Shown piece by piece: positions 35,411-44,092 of a stretch of 64,000 bases of DNA; position 1 is the stretch's first letter, and each line of letters begins with the position of its first letter. The translations under genes were made by a program, and so were the position numbers. The notes under the pieces were generated by a model. The model saw only the letters and a list, made by a program, of their open reading frames with translations. It was not told where the DNA came from and did not search any database. Source of the DNA: Actinomycetota bacterium (GTDB taxonomy: Bacteria; Actinomycetota; Thermoleophilia; Solirubrobacterales; Solirubrobacteraceae); contig WLOQ01000001.1 of NCBI GenBank assembly GCA_009699245.1, positions 62,001 to 126,000 on the forward strand, read 5' to 3'.

Positions 35411-35785
35411 TCAGCCGGTGAACCGCGGGATCGCGGGCACGAGGCGAAACCACGACGCCGCCTTGATGCGACACGCCCGACGGCACGCGAGCACGACCCC
35501 GCGGCCGCTGCGCAGATAGGACGGAACGCGAACCCGCGCGCTGATTCGCCCGGCAGCATCCGCGCGGGTCCAGATGACATGCGACGCCTCGCTGCGCGGC
35601 GGGCCGATGAGGAGCTCCACGCCGCGGCCCGCCGGCCAGTGCGCACCGGTGACGAGGAGCACCCCGCCCACGGGAACGTCGCGGGATGTCACGACGACGC
35701 TCGGGCTCGGCGTGGCGGCCGCTGCCGGGAGGGCGAGGGCGCCCGTGAGGGCAACGGCGGCGAGGAGGATCATCAAGCGACGCAT
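35411..35785 (-). CDS. Small secreted protein of unknown function
   Basis: The protein has 124 residues with a signal peptide (MRRLMILLAAVALTGALALP, probable cleavage after AAA). The mature part has a single Ig/Transthyretin-like beta pattern (VPVGGVLLVTGAHWPAGRGVELLIG, given here only as a landmark span near residues 38-62) that resembles domains found in actinobacterial surface proteins, plus a CRRAC pair. It lies 31 bases downstream of the flippase gene on the same strand. I do not recognise a named family. Confidence 0.6.
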   Translation of the reverse strand: MRRLMILLAAVALTGALALPAAAATPSPSVVVTSRDVPVGGVLLVTGAHWPAGRGVELLIGPPRSEASHVIWTRADAAGRISARVRVPSYLRSGRGVVLACRRACRIKAASWFRLVPAIPRFTG

Positions 35786-35816
35786 CGGCGCACCGTATAC
35801 CCGCCTTGCGGGGAAC

Positions 35817-37280
35817 TCAGGCGCTCGCGCTGCGCGCGGCGCGCAGCAGACCGAGCGCACTGCGCAGCTCCGCCCGGCGGATCACGCCGGCGAGCAGCAG
35901 GACGGCCGGGATGAGCGCCGCAACCGCGATCCGGCTCGCGAGACCGCCCACCCCCGAGGTGGGGAGCAGGAGGTTGCCGGCGATCGAGAGCCCGCCGACG
36001 ATGCACGTGAGCAGCACGAGGCGCATCCACTCGAACGGCACATGGAAGGCGCGGCGGGTGAGCGCAAAGAGGGCCCCGAGCATCGCGACGTACGCCCCGC
36101 AGAGCGCGATCGCGGCGCCGCGGATCCCGAGCGGGTCGACGAGCGTGACGAGCAGCAGGACGTTCACGACGAGCCCGACGAGCGCCGCGGGCAGCGCGCG
36201 CACCGTGACCCGCGCGCGCCCCGCGATCGTGACGAGCACGAGGTAGAGCCCGTAGAGCGCCCACCCGAGCGCGAGCCAGGGGAGCGCCTCGTACGCGGGG
36301 TAGAACGACGGCGCCGCGAGGAGCCGCACGAGCCAGCGGCCGAGCAGCTCGAACGCCCCGACCGCGACGCCGGTGACGATGAGGTACGTCGTCGTCACGC
36401 GCGCATAGAGCCGGCCCGCCTCACGATCGTCGGTGATGGAGTAGGCGAGTGGCGGCCACGCGAGCTGAAAGCCGCGCACCAGCAGGATCACGCCGGTCGC
36501 GAGCTTGATCGCCACCGAGTAGAGGCCCGCTGCGGCCGGGCTCTCGGCACGCAGCAGGTAGGCGCGGTCGACGACGTTGAGCAGGAACGCCGCCGCATCC
36601 GCGGGGATCAGCGGCCCGCCGTAGCGCACGAGCGGTCCGAGCGCGAGCCGTTGCACCGGGATCCCTATGTGCTCGCGCAGCGCCAGGGCCCAGAGGCCGA
36701 TGAGCACGGCGGCCGACGCCGCGTAGTTGCCGAGGACGTAGCCGCGCGCTCCCTCGTCGAAGACGACGACGAGCAGGACCGTCAGCGCCACGGTCAGGAG
36801 GACGTTGATGATCGCCGCGCGCATGTACGTGCGGCGACGCTCCTGCACCCGCAGGAGCGTGTAGGCCATCTCGAGGTTCGTGAAGGCCCAGATCCCGAAG
36901 ACCCCGAAGGCCATGAGCGTCGCGTCCCGTGTGCCGAGGATCAGGTCCGAGAGCGGGCCCGCGAGCGCGACGCCCGCCGCGAGCGCGACCGTGCTCGTCA
37001 GGAAGACGAAGCCCGTCGCCGTGCGCGCGAGATGGCGTCGCCGATCGGGGTGGTCGTCGTCGAACCACAGGCGCACGAGCGTCTCGCCCATGCCGAAGCG
37101 CAGCAGGATGCTCGCGAGGATCACGAGCGTGAGCAGCGTCTCGGCATAGCCGAACTGCGCCTCGGTCAGATGCCGCGTGTACAGCGGCAGCGTGAAGAGC
37201 GCGAGGAAGGCGGCCAGCAGCGCCGATGCCTGGTAGGCGAGTCCGGACGCCGCCAGGCGCTTGAGCTGCGAGCCCTCCAT
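35817..37280 (-). CDS. Polysaccharide/lipid-linked oligosaccharide flippase (Wzx-like, MOP superfamily)
   Basis: The protein has 487 residues and about 12-14 membrane segments. The N-terminal LAYQASALLAAFLALFTLP and YTRHLTEAQFGYAE match the polysaccharide-biosynthesis branch of the MOP superfamily, as does the later PADAAAFLLNVVDRAYLL. It should flip an undecaprenyl-pyrophosphate-linked repeat unit to the outer face of the membrane. The ATG at 37280 was chosen; the longer frame to 37331 adds 17 hydrophilic residues. It lies in the centre of the glycan locus beside the glycosyltransferases. Confidence 0.88.
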   Translation of the reverse strand: MEGSQLKRLAASGLAYQASALLAAFLALFTLPLYTRHLTEAQFGYAETLLTLVILASILLRFGMGETLVRLWFDDDHPDRRRHLARTATGFVFLTSTVALAAGVALAGPLSDLILGTRDATLMAFGVFGIWAFTNLEMAYTLLRVQERRRTYMRAAIINVLLTVALTVLLVVVFDEGARGYVLGNYAASAAVLIGLWALALREHIGIPVQRLALGPLVRYGGPLIPADAAAFLLNVVDRAYLLRAESPAAAGLYSVAIKLATGVILLVRGFQLAWPPLAYSITDDREAGRLYARVTTTYLIVTGVAVGAFELLGRWLVRLLAAPSFYPAYEALPWLALGWALYGLYLVLVTIAGRARVTVRALPAALVGLVVNVLLLVTLVDPLGIRGAAIALCGAYVAMLGALFALTRRAFHVPFEWMRLVLLTCIVGGLSIAGNLLLPTSGVGGLASRIAVAALIPAVLLLAGVIRRAELRSALGLLRAARSASA

Positions 37281-37345
37281 CGGCCGCGTCACCGTATCGC
37301 CACAGGTGGCATCCGGGCCGGTGCGCCCCACTAGGGTGGCGCCTG

Positions 37346-38425
37346 ATGGCCCACGCGCTCGACGAGACCCGACCGCCCATCTGTGTGCTGCTCCTGCCGC
37401 GGCAGGTCGAGGACTTCATCCTGCGCGATCAGGCGGAGGACCTCATGCGGGCCCGCAGCGTGATCGCCGTCGGCCCGCCGCGGATCCCGTACGGCGCGAT
37501 GGGACGGCTCCCCGGCTTTCTCGCGCGCCGGCTGGCGTGGCTGCAGTCGCACAACCTCACGCGTGGCCTGCGCCTCCACCGGGGCGAGCCGCGCGTCATC
37601 GTCATCTTCCACCCGCTCCAGTACCCGCTCGCGAAGGCGATGCGCCGGCGCTGCCCGGACGCTGAGCTCTGGTACGGGCGCTGGGACCGCTACGAGCACG
37701 CCTACGACGCCTCCCCGGAGATGCGCCACACGCTCGAGCACCTCCACGAGCATGCGGCGCAGGACAGCGCGCTGACCTTCGTCTGCTCGGAGCGCCTCGC
37801 CGAGCTCGAGCGCGAGGAGGGTCGTGAGGCGGCGCTCGTCCCGCTCGCGGCCGACCGCTTCCCCGCACCGAACCCGGAGGGGACTGTCGTCGCCGTCTCG
37901 CTCGGGCACCTCGGCTGGCGCACCGACTGGGCGCTGCTGCGCGAGGTCGCCGACACCCTCCGCGACCGGCTCGTCCTGCTGCTCATCGGCGAGCGGCACG
38001 ACAGTGAATGCGCGGACGATGAGGACTTCCGCCGCTGCTGCGAGCACCCGTCGCTCGTGTGGCTCGGCGGGCAGCCTGACGCCGTCGCGGCACGGCTGAT
38101 CCTCACCGCCGACGTCGGGATTGTCCCGTTCAAGGTCGAGCCGTTCAACGACGCCGGGCTGCCGTACCGCATCCTCAAGTACGCCCGCCTCGGGCGCCGC
38201 ACCGTGTCCCCCGCCCTCGGCGGCGTGCGCACGTGGGAGCGCGCCGTCACCGTCGCGGATGACGCGCAGACGTTCGCCGCCGCGCTGGTCGAGCAGGCCG
38301 GGCGGCGCGTGCGGCCGGACCTCGAGCTGCGCGAGTGGGCGCTCGCCCAGACGGCCGTGCACCAGAACGCGCCGCTCTGGGATGGGCTCGAGCGCCTCGG
38401 GCTCGCCCTGCCCGGCGAGCGCTAG
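37346..38425 (+). CDS. GT-B fold glycosyltransferase, family 4-like
   Basis: The protein has 359 residues. The C-terminal half has a GT-B donor domain: VVAVSLGHLGWRTDWALL, then LVLLLIGER and VGIVPFKVEPFNDAGLPYR with the acidic and Lys residues typical of GT4-like enzymes that lack long E-x7-E spacing. The N-terminal half is less conserved. It starts 65 bases from the divergent flippase gene. Its stop overlaps the convergent membrane glycosyltransferase stop in CTAG. Confidence 0.8.
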   Translation: MAHALDETRPPICVLLLPRQVEDFILRDQAEDLMRARSVIAVGPPRIPYGAMGRLPGFLARRLAWLQSHNLTRGLRLHRGEPRVIVIFHPLQYPLAKAMRRRCPDAELWYGRWDRYEHAYDASPEMRHTLEHLHEHAAQDSALTFVCSERLAELEREEGREAALVPLAADRFPAPNPEGTVVAVSLGHLGWRTDWALLREVADTLRDRLVLLLIGERHDSECADDEDFRRCCEHPSLVWLGGQPDAVAARLILTADVGIVPFKVEPFNDAGLPYRILKYARLGRRTVSPALGGVRTWERAVTVADDAQTFAAALVEQAGRRVRPDLELREWALAQTAVHQNAPLWDGLERLGLALPGER

Positions 38426-39873
38426 GCCGCCGGGCAGGAGACGTACGCGACCATCGGCCCGACGCGCGCGGCCATGGTGAAGCCCGCGGGCGGGACGTTC
38501 GTGACCTGACGCACACCGGCGGCGCGACCGAACCGCTTCGCGGTCTTCTCGCCGGTGAACACGAGCGCCACGCCGGCCGCGGGCGCCCCCCGATCGGACC
38601 GCGCGACCACCTGCTCGCCGTCCGCATCGAGGAGCCAGCGCGTGTCCGGGACGAGCCGGTAGTTCGGGAGCGACACCGGCCCGCAGCGGCGCCCTGCCGC
38701 CACCTGCGGTGTGCGCAGCAGCGCGCGCAGGTCGTCATGGGTCGAGCGGATGTAGCGCAGCTCAGTGGTGAACCGGTCGATGACCGAGCGGCGCGCCGCG
38801 ACGAACCCGAGCCCGCCGACGACGCAGACGGCGAAGGCGATCGCCCAAGGCCGGCGCAGCCGCTCGGCGGCCGGGAGCGCGGCCCAGCCGACCAGCGCAT
38901 ACCCGGCGAAGAGGGCGAGGGCGATCGCCGGAACGGTGAGGTACCGCGGCAGGATCGACAGGCCGGCAAGGCCGGTGAGGATGAAGGTCAGCGTGCCCGC
39001 CGCGAGCAGGCCGAGCGGGACGTGCAGCGCACGGGCCTCGCGCCGCCAGAGCGCGAGCCCAAGGCCGCCGAGCGCGATCAGGAACACCGGCGGGCGCAGC
39101 GCATCAGAGAGGAAGCGCACGAACGAGCCCGGGACATGGCCGACGCCGCGCTCGCGGCCGAGCTCCTCCGCGAGACCGCTCGTGGCGTGCAGCGACCAGA
39201 ACGGATCACCGGTCGCCCAGAGGTCGGTGAGGCACCACACCACCGGCGCGACGAGCGCGAGGGCGGCAAGGCCGACGTGCCCGCGCCCGACGCCGCGCAG
39301 GCCGCGCTCGCGGACGGCGGGCGCCACGAGCCAGAGCCAGTAGAGCCCGGCGAGCACCCAGGCCTCAGGGCGCAGCAGCCCGGCGACGGTGAGCAGCGCC
39401 ATGACCGGCAGGCCGCGGCGGGGGCGCGCCGCCTCGATCGCCGCCGCCCAGAGCACGAGCGCGAGGAACGGCACGTCGACGTACGCACGTGCGACGTAGA
39501 GGAGCAGCGCGAAGCTCGACCCCACGAGGAGCGCGGCGACGACGGCCGGCCAGGTGCCGAAGACGGTGCGCCCGGTGCGAAAGACGGCCCACAGGAGCCC
39601 GACGAAGGCGAGCACGCCGAGCAGGACGAGCGCACGATCGGCGCTTTCGCCGAACAGCGCGGCGAACAGCGTGCAGATCGCGAGATAGAGCGGGTGCTCG
39701 GTCGGCGCCTGGTAGGCGTCGAACCCCGGCTTGTGGCCGTCGAGGATCTCGCGGCCCCACGCCAGGTGGTATGAGGAGTCGTAGTTCGGGTAGGTGCGCA
39801 CGAGCGCCCAGACGGCGACCGCCAGCCCCGCGAGGGCGAGGACGACGAGCAGCTCGCGGCGCCGCGCGCTCAC
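38422..39873 (-). CDS. GT-C membrane glycosyltransferase (ArnT/mannosyltransferase-like)
   Basis: The protein has 483 residues with about ten membrane segments. The first outer loop has YDSSYHLAWGREILDGHKPGF with the acidic residue expected of GT-C enzymes. The C-terminal 120 residues are soluble and extracellular. It probably transfers a sugar from a polyprenyl-phosphate donor to the surface glycan. The start is GTG at 39873 overlapping the upstream stop, so it is the last gene of an eight-gene operon. Sugar and acceptor are unknown. Confidence 0.8.
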   Translation of the reverse strand: MSARRRELLVVLALAGLAVAVWALVRTYPNYDSSYHLAWGREILDGHKPGFDAYQAPTEHPLYLAICTLFAALFGESADRALVLLGVLAFVGLLWAVFRTGRTVFGTWPAVVAALLVGSSFALLLYVARAYVDVPFLALVLWAAAIEAARPRRGLPVMALLTVAGLLRPEAWVLAGLYWLWLVAPAVRERGLRGVGRGHVGLAALALVAPVVWCLTDLWATGDPFWSLHATSGLAEELGRERGVGHVPGSFVRFLSDALRPPVFLIALGGLGLALWRREARALHVPLGLLAAGTLTFILTGLAGLSILPRYLTVPAIALALFAGYALVGWAALPAAERLRRPWAIAFAVCVVGGLGFVAARRSVIDRFTTELRYIRSTHDDLRALLRTPQVAAGRRCGPVSLPNYRLVPDTRWLLDADGEQVVARSDRGAPAAGVALVFTGEKTAKRFGRAAGVRQVTNVPPAGFTMAARVGPMVAYVSCPAA

Positions 39874-41345
39874 GCCGCCTCGGGCTCCCGCTCAGCAGGC
39901 GCGCGCGGTGCGGCGGCGGTCGCGGCGAGGGCCGAGCCGACGCCGAGCAGCGCCCACGTGAGCGGGTCCTCGAGGAACGCCGCGTAGGTCAGCGTGTGGA
40001 CCACGAGCCCGACGAACGCCGCGGCCACACCGGCGCGCGCCGCCGTCGATCCACGGGTGCGCCGGAAGGGCCGGCGCAGCGCGAATGCGAGCAGCGCAAG
40101 GTAGGCGGCGAATCCGACGATGCCCTGCTCGGCGGCGACGGTCACGGGAATCGTGTGGGACGCGGAGGTCGCGCGATCGGCGGAGACGCCTTCGGCGCGC
40201 CGGTACTCGCGGGCGAACGACCCGGAGCCCCAGCCCTGGAGCGGGCGCTCACCGAAGAGCCGCACGCCACCCTCGACCAGCCCCTGGCGACCGCTCGTCG
40301 CCTCATTCGCGCGTGACCCGCCGTCGAAGGCGCTCGTCCCCAGGGCCACGGCGACGACTGCCGCGGCCACGGCGACGCCGCCCGCGAGCAGCGTCCAGCG
40401 CACGCTCCAGCGCAGCGCGGCGAGCACGGCGAGTCCCGCGAGGAGGGCCGCGAAGCTCGACTGCGAGAGCGTCAGCACGAGGCCGCCGAAGAGGAAGGCG
40501 CAGAGGACCGCGCCCAGCGCCACGCTGCGGGTGCGCAGCTCCCAGAGCATCCAGGCGACGACGAGGATCAGGACGATCGCGAGGAAGCGCCCGTAGATGT
40601 TGGGGTCGAAGAAGAGGGAGTTGACCCGGAAATAGTCCTCGAGCTGGTTCGACGCGATGACCTTCGGGTTGAGTAGCACGTGCCGCGTCGCGTACTCGAC
40701 GTAGCCGATGCCGGCGAGCACGACGGCGATGCCCGCAAGGACCGCGAGCGTCCGGGCGAGCGTCTGCGCCGTCCAGCGCAGGCGCGCGAGCAGGACGAAG
40801 AGCAGCGCGAACGGGACATAGAAGAAGACGACGTTCTCGAGCGCGCGGTCGTGGCCGGGGCCGTAGGCGCTCTGCAGCGCGTAGAGAACGAGCGCGGCGG
40901 CGAGCGCCCACTCAAGGCCGCCCGGCCGCCGCGCGGCGCCGTCTTCTCCATCCGGCGCACCTCCCCGCAGGCGCGGCAGCGCCCACGCGAGCGTCCCCGC
41001 GGCGACCACGAGGTAGAGCGGCAGCAGAAGGTTCGACGTCGACCCAGCGACCGCGATCGGGATGCGGAACGGGATGGTGACCGCCACCGCGAGCGGCAGC
41101 AGCTGCGGTCGGCGGGCGAAGAGCGTGGCGAGTGCGACGAGGACCGCGGCGCCGAGCACGACCGCCACGGCCGCGAGGCCCGAGTGGTGGCGCAGCGTCT
41201 GGAGCTGCTCGCTGTCCCGGATGTGGACGACGAGCATCACCGGGGCCGCGACGAGCGCGGCGAGCACGAGCCACGCGCGCACGCGGTCGGAGCGGGCCAC
41301 GAGCGCGCCGCCGACGAGGAGCGTGCAGAGGAGGACCGCGATCAT
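39870..41345 (-). CDS. O-antigen ligase/polymerase-like membrane protein (Wzy/WaaL family)
   Basis: The protein has 491 residues and about 12 membrane segments. A large outer loop carries the Wzy_C type motif near GSRANEATSGRQGLVEGGVRLF and LQGWGSGSFAREYRR, followed by SASHTIPVTVAAEQGIVG, where the conserved His and the following hydrophobic stretch fit the family. It should polymerise repeat units or ligate the glycan to an acceptor outside the cytosol. The ATG at 41345 overlaps the upstream stop (ATGA). Confidence 0.85.
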   Translation of the reverse strand: MIAVLLCTLLVGGALVARSDRVRAWLVLAALVAAPVMLVVHIRDSEQLQTLRHHSGLAAVAVVLGAAVLVALATLFARRPQLLPLAVAVTIPFRIPIAVAGSTSNLLLPLYLVVAAGTLAWALPRLRGGAPDGEDGAARRPGGLEWALAAALVLYALQSAYGPGHDRALENVVFFYVPFALLFVLLARLRWTAQTLARTLAVLAGIAVVLAGIGYVEYATRHVLLNPKVIASNQLEDYFRVNSLFFDPNIYGRFLAIVLILVVAWMLWELRTRSVALGAVLCAFLFGGLVLTLSQSSFAALLAGLAVLAALRWSVRWTLLAGGVAVAAAVVAVALGTSAFDGGSRANEATSGRQGLVEGGVRLFGERPLQGWGSGSFAREYRRAEGVSADRATSASHTIPVTVAAEQGIVGFAAYLALLAFALRRPFRRTRGSTAARAGVAAAFVGLVVHTLTYAAFLEDPLTWALLGVGSALAATAAAPRAPAEREPEAA

Positions 41346-42148
41346 CGGACCGACCGCCGCCGCAGCTCAATCACGCCACGCCGCGGAAGCGGCGTCAGCG
41401 CGGCGGGGTCCGGGAGGCCGTCGGCGCCCAGGGCGATCGAACTGCCGTCATTGCCGGCGCGGTCGCGCGTCACGATTACGGCGAGGTACGTCCCGGGCGC
41501 CAGGCGGCGCCCGCCGGGGCCGCGTCCCATCCAGGTGACGAGATGCTCACCGTCAGGGATCGACTTGCGCGCGACGAGCGCGACCGGGGCGGGCCGCAGC
41601 CGGTAGATCCGCAGGCGTCCATGGAACGCCGGCAGGTCGAACCGGATGCGTGCGGGCGCCTGGTCGCGGCGCGGCAGCACCTCAGGGTCCGGGGCCACGC
41701 TGGGGCCGACCGAGATGATGCGCACGTTCGGCGGCGTGGTGTCCACGCGGAAGGCGCGGCGCATGATGACCGTGCGGCCCTCGCCGCGCAGCGTGATCCG
41801 GATCCGGTACAGACCGTCCGGCACGATGCGCCCGCGTGCGTCGCGGCCGCCCCACACGAGGCTCGGCTTGAGCTGGCGATAGCGGCGCAGACGGATGCCG
41901 GAGGCGATGGTGCGCACCGGGTCGTCCGCGTCGTCGACGACGGCGACGTCGACGGTGTCCGTGTGCTTGAGCCGGAACGTGACCCGCTGGACGTCGAGCC
42001 GCAGGTCGCCGTTCGGCGAGATCGCGCGGTACTTCAGCTGAAAGGACTGCACCACCGACGGTGAGGACTTCAGTTCCTGCGCGACGAAGAACGCGCCGAA
42101 CGCCGCGGCGACGAGCACCCCGAAGATCACCTGCGCAAGACGGGTCAC
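41342..42148 (-). CDS. Membrane-anchored FlgD-Ig-like domain protein
   Basis: The protein has 268 residues. One N-terminal membrane helix (LAQVIFGVLVAAAFGAFFVA) anchors it outward. The next part has SPNGDLRLDVQRVTFRL, then SLVWGGRDARGRIVPDGLYRIRI, the typical FlgD-like Ig motif, repeated with WMGRGPGGRRLAPGTYLAVI. This points to two such domains. In this operon it may help polymer assembly or cell-wall attachment; that is inference. The start is GTG at 42148 overlapping the histidine phosphatase stop. Confidence 0.72.
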   Translation of the reverse strand: MTRLAQVIFGVLVAAAFGAFFVAQELKSSPSVVQSFQLKYRAISPNGDLRLDVQRVTFRLKHTDTVDVAVVDDADDPVRTIASGIRLRRYRQLKPSLVWGGRDARGRIVPDGLYRIRITLRGEGRTVIMRRAFRVDTTPPNVRIISVGPSVAPDPEVLPRRDQAPARIRFDLPAFHGRLRIYRLRPAPVALVARKSIPDGEHLVTWMGRGPGGRRLAPGTYLAVIVTRDRAGNDGSSIALGADGLPDPAALTPLPRRGVIELRRRSVR

Positions 42149-42729
42149 AGCGCCACCAGGCTTCCGTTCTCCGGGCGGCCCGGAATCTCCTGCGGCAGCG
42201 TTCCCGGCGGGGTGAGCGCCAGGCGGATGACGTTCGCATGGCAGATGACGACGATCGGGCCACCATCGACCGCGCGCGCCCGCCAGTCCGCGACCCCCGC
42301 CAGGACCCGCGCGTGCTGGTCGGCGAACCGCTCCCCGCCCGGGAACCCCCAGTCGAGGTCGAGCGCCATGAAGCGCGCGAAGCCGTCGGGATCCTCCGCC
42401 GTCACCTCGGCGAAGCTGCGGTGCGTCCACTCGCCGGCGTCGGTCTCGGCGAAGCGCTCGTCGACCACGGCCTCGAGGCCGACATGCGCACCGACGATCG
42501 CCGCCGTCTGCGCCGCCCGGGTCAGCGGGCTGGCGACGAGCAGCATTGGGGCCACGCGAGCGACCGCGAGCGCCAGGACCTGCGCCTGCTCGCGGCCCAG
42601 GGCGTCGAGCGGGACGTCGGACCAGCCCTGGAATCGGCCTTCGTCGTTGTACGCCGTGCGTCCGTGCCGGGCGAGCCAGAGGCCGGACCCCTGGGCGCCG
42701 AGCGGATCCCCCTGCGCCGGATCGGCCAC
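42145..42729 (-). CDS. Histidine phosphatase family protein (phosphoglycerate-mutase-like)
   Basis: The protein has 194 residues. The RHG motif LARHGRTAYNDEGRFQGW is at about residues 20-37, and the second His is in VVICHANVIRLAL. The Asp/Glu DERFAETDAGEWT segment completes the active site of the family. It could dephosphorylate a sugar phosphate or nucleotide intermediate of glycan synthesis; the substrate is unknown. The start is GTG at 42729, and the stop overlaps the FlgD-like gene start (GTGA). Confidence 0.85.
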   Translation of the reverse strand: MADPAQGDPLGAQGSGLWLARHGRTAYNDEGRFQGWSDVPLDALGREQAQVLALAVARVAPMLLVASPLTRAAQTAAIVGAHVGLEAVVDERFAETDAGEWTHRSFAEVTAEDPDGFARFMALDLDWGFPGGERFADQHARVLAGVADWRARAVDGGPIVVICHANVIRLALTPPGTLPQEIPGRPENGSLVAL

Positions 42730-42736
42730 GGCGCCG

Positions 42737-44080
42737 TTACTGCGCCTGGTTGGCGCCCAGGATCACGACGACCGGTGCGTCGCTGCCGAGCACACGGGCG
42801 TTCTGATCCATCGGCGCAAGCGCCGAACTGCCCAGGCCGATGGCCTTCGCGACATCGAGCGCCTCACGGCGGGACCCGGTGCTGAAGTACACGATCGTCT
42901 GCGTTCGGGCCTGGTTCGTCGTGTCGGTCTGGACCGGGCTGACGTCCTTGTAGCCGACCGCGACGATCTTGTCCGCAGCGGCGCGCGCAAGGCCGCCGGT
43001 CGTCGTCCCATTGAGGACGGCGACGCGGGTCCCAGCGCGATCGGGCGCCGTGGGGGGCGTGGTGCTCGAGGTCGAGCTGCCGCCGTCGGTGGTGACGGTG
43101 TTCGTGCCGACCGTGCTCGGCTTCGCGGGCTGGGAGTCGCCTCCGCCGCCGAAGACCTTCGTGATGAGGAGCGCGGCGATGATGACGATCGCGAGCCCAC
43201 CGAGCACGACGCCGACGAGACTGCGACGACCTCCCCCCGAGCCGGACGGGGCGGGCTCGCGGCGCGCGGCGCGCTCAGCGGGCGTCGCGGCGGCCGGGAC
43301 GCTGCGACGACTCGGGGGCGTGGGCGCCGGCGTGGGCGGCGTGACGGGCGGCACCGCGGGCGGGACCGCGGGCTGCGTCGCGCGCGCGGCGGCCGGCGTC
43401 GACGGCGTCGTCACCGAAGGACGCGCCGGCGACGGCGGGGTGACGGGCGGCGGGGTGGGTGCGCTCGGGGCGGTCGACGAAGCGGCAGCAGCGGCGGCGG
43501 CCGGCGTGGCAGCGGCGACCACCGGGGCTGCCGGCGTGCCGGTCGCCGGAGGAGACGTAGGGGCTGCCGGCGTCCCGGGAGTGGCGACGGCGGGCGCCGC
43601 GGCCGGCGTCACCGGAGCCACGGGCGCGGCCGGCGCTCCTGCTGCGGCGCCGGTGGCGGGCTCTGAAGGTGTCGGCGAGACCGAAGGGGCCGCGGTCGGG
43701 GCCGCGGCAGGCGCCGCGCCCTGGGCCGGCGTCGCGACCGGCGCAGTCGGGGCCGCGGTCGGCCTCGCACCCGGCATCGGCGGCCCGGGGCGGGCGGCGA
43801 TCGCCGTGCCGGCAGCGGCGGCGGCAACCGGCGCTCCGGCGACGGTCGGCTGCGGGCGCGCCGCGAGGACGCGGCGCTGCGCGTCGGTCGCGAGACGCTG
43901 CTGCTGCTCCGCATCACGCTCGGGCTGACGGCCCGCCCAGTCGCGCAGTCGGCGCAGCTCGCGCGCCTGCGCCACATAGAGCAACGAGAGCACGCCGAGA
44001 CCGGCGATCGCCGCGATACCCGCGTAGGCGCCGTAGTGCTCGATCTCGGTGGAGAGGGAAAAGGCCAGCAGGGCCGTCAT
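42737..44080 (-). CDS. LytR_C domain membrane protein with long Pro/Ala-rich linker
   Basis: The protein has 447 residues. An N-terminal hydrophobic helix (about 17-37) is followed by a coiled charged stretch, then about 200 residues rich in Pro, Ala and Thr (75-280), a second membrane helix (about 288-310) and a C-terminal LytR_C domain (TRVAVLNGTTTGGLARAAA, about 351-445). LytR_C domains occur in LCP and related wall-assembly proteins, but no LCP domain is present here. The two helices put the C-terminal domain outside if the linker is cytosolic. It sits between dehydratase and phosphatase genes in the operon. Confidence 0.85.
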   Translation of the reverse strand: MTALLAFSLSTEIEHYGAYAGIAAIAGLGVLSLLYVAQARELRRLRDWAGRQPERDAEQQQRLATDAQRRVLAARPQPTVAGAPVAAAAAGTAIAARPGPPMPGARPTAAPTAPVATPAQGAAPAAAPTAAPSVSPTPSEPATGAAAGAPAAPVAPVTPAAAPAVATPGTPAAPTSPPATGTPAAPVVAAATPAAAAAAASSTAPSAPTPPPVTPPSPARPSVTTPSTPAAARATQPAVPPAVPPVTPPTPAPTPPSRRSVPAAATPAERAARREPAPSGSGGGRRSLVGVVLGGLAIVIIAALLITKVFGGGGDSQPAKPSTVGTNTVTTDGGSSTSSTTPPTAPDRAGTRVAVLNGTTTGGLARAAADKIVAVGYKDVSPVQTDTTNQARTQTIVYFSTGSRREALDVAKAIGLGSSALAPMDQNARVLGSDAPVVVILGANQAQ

Positions 44081-44092
44081 TCCCGGCGCATG

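Noticed and set aside
35574-37334. Long plus-strand open frame opposite the flippase
   Set aside because: Its composition (Arg, Glu, Asp, His) is that of a GC-rich shadow frame, and the minus strand encodes a clear membrane flippase.
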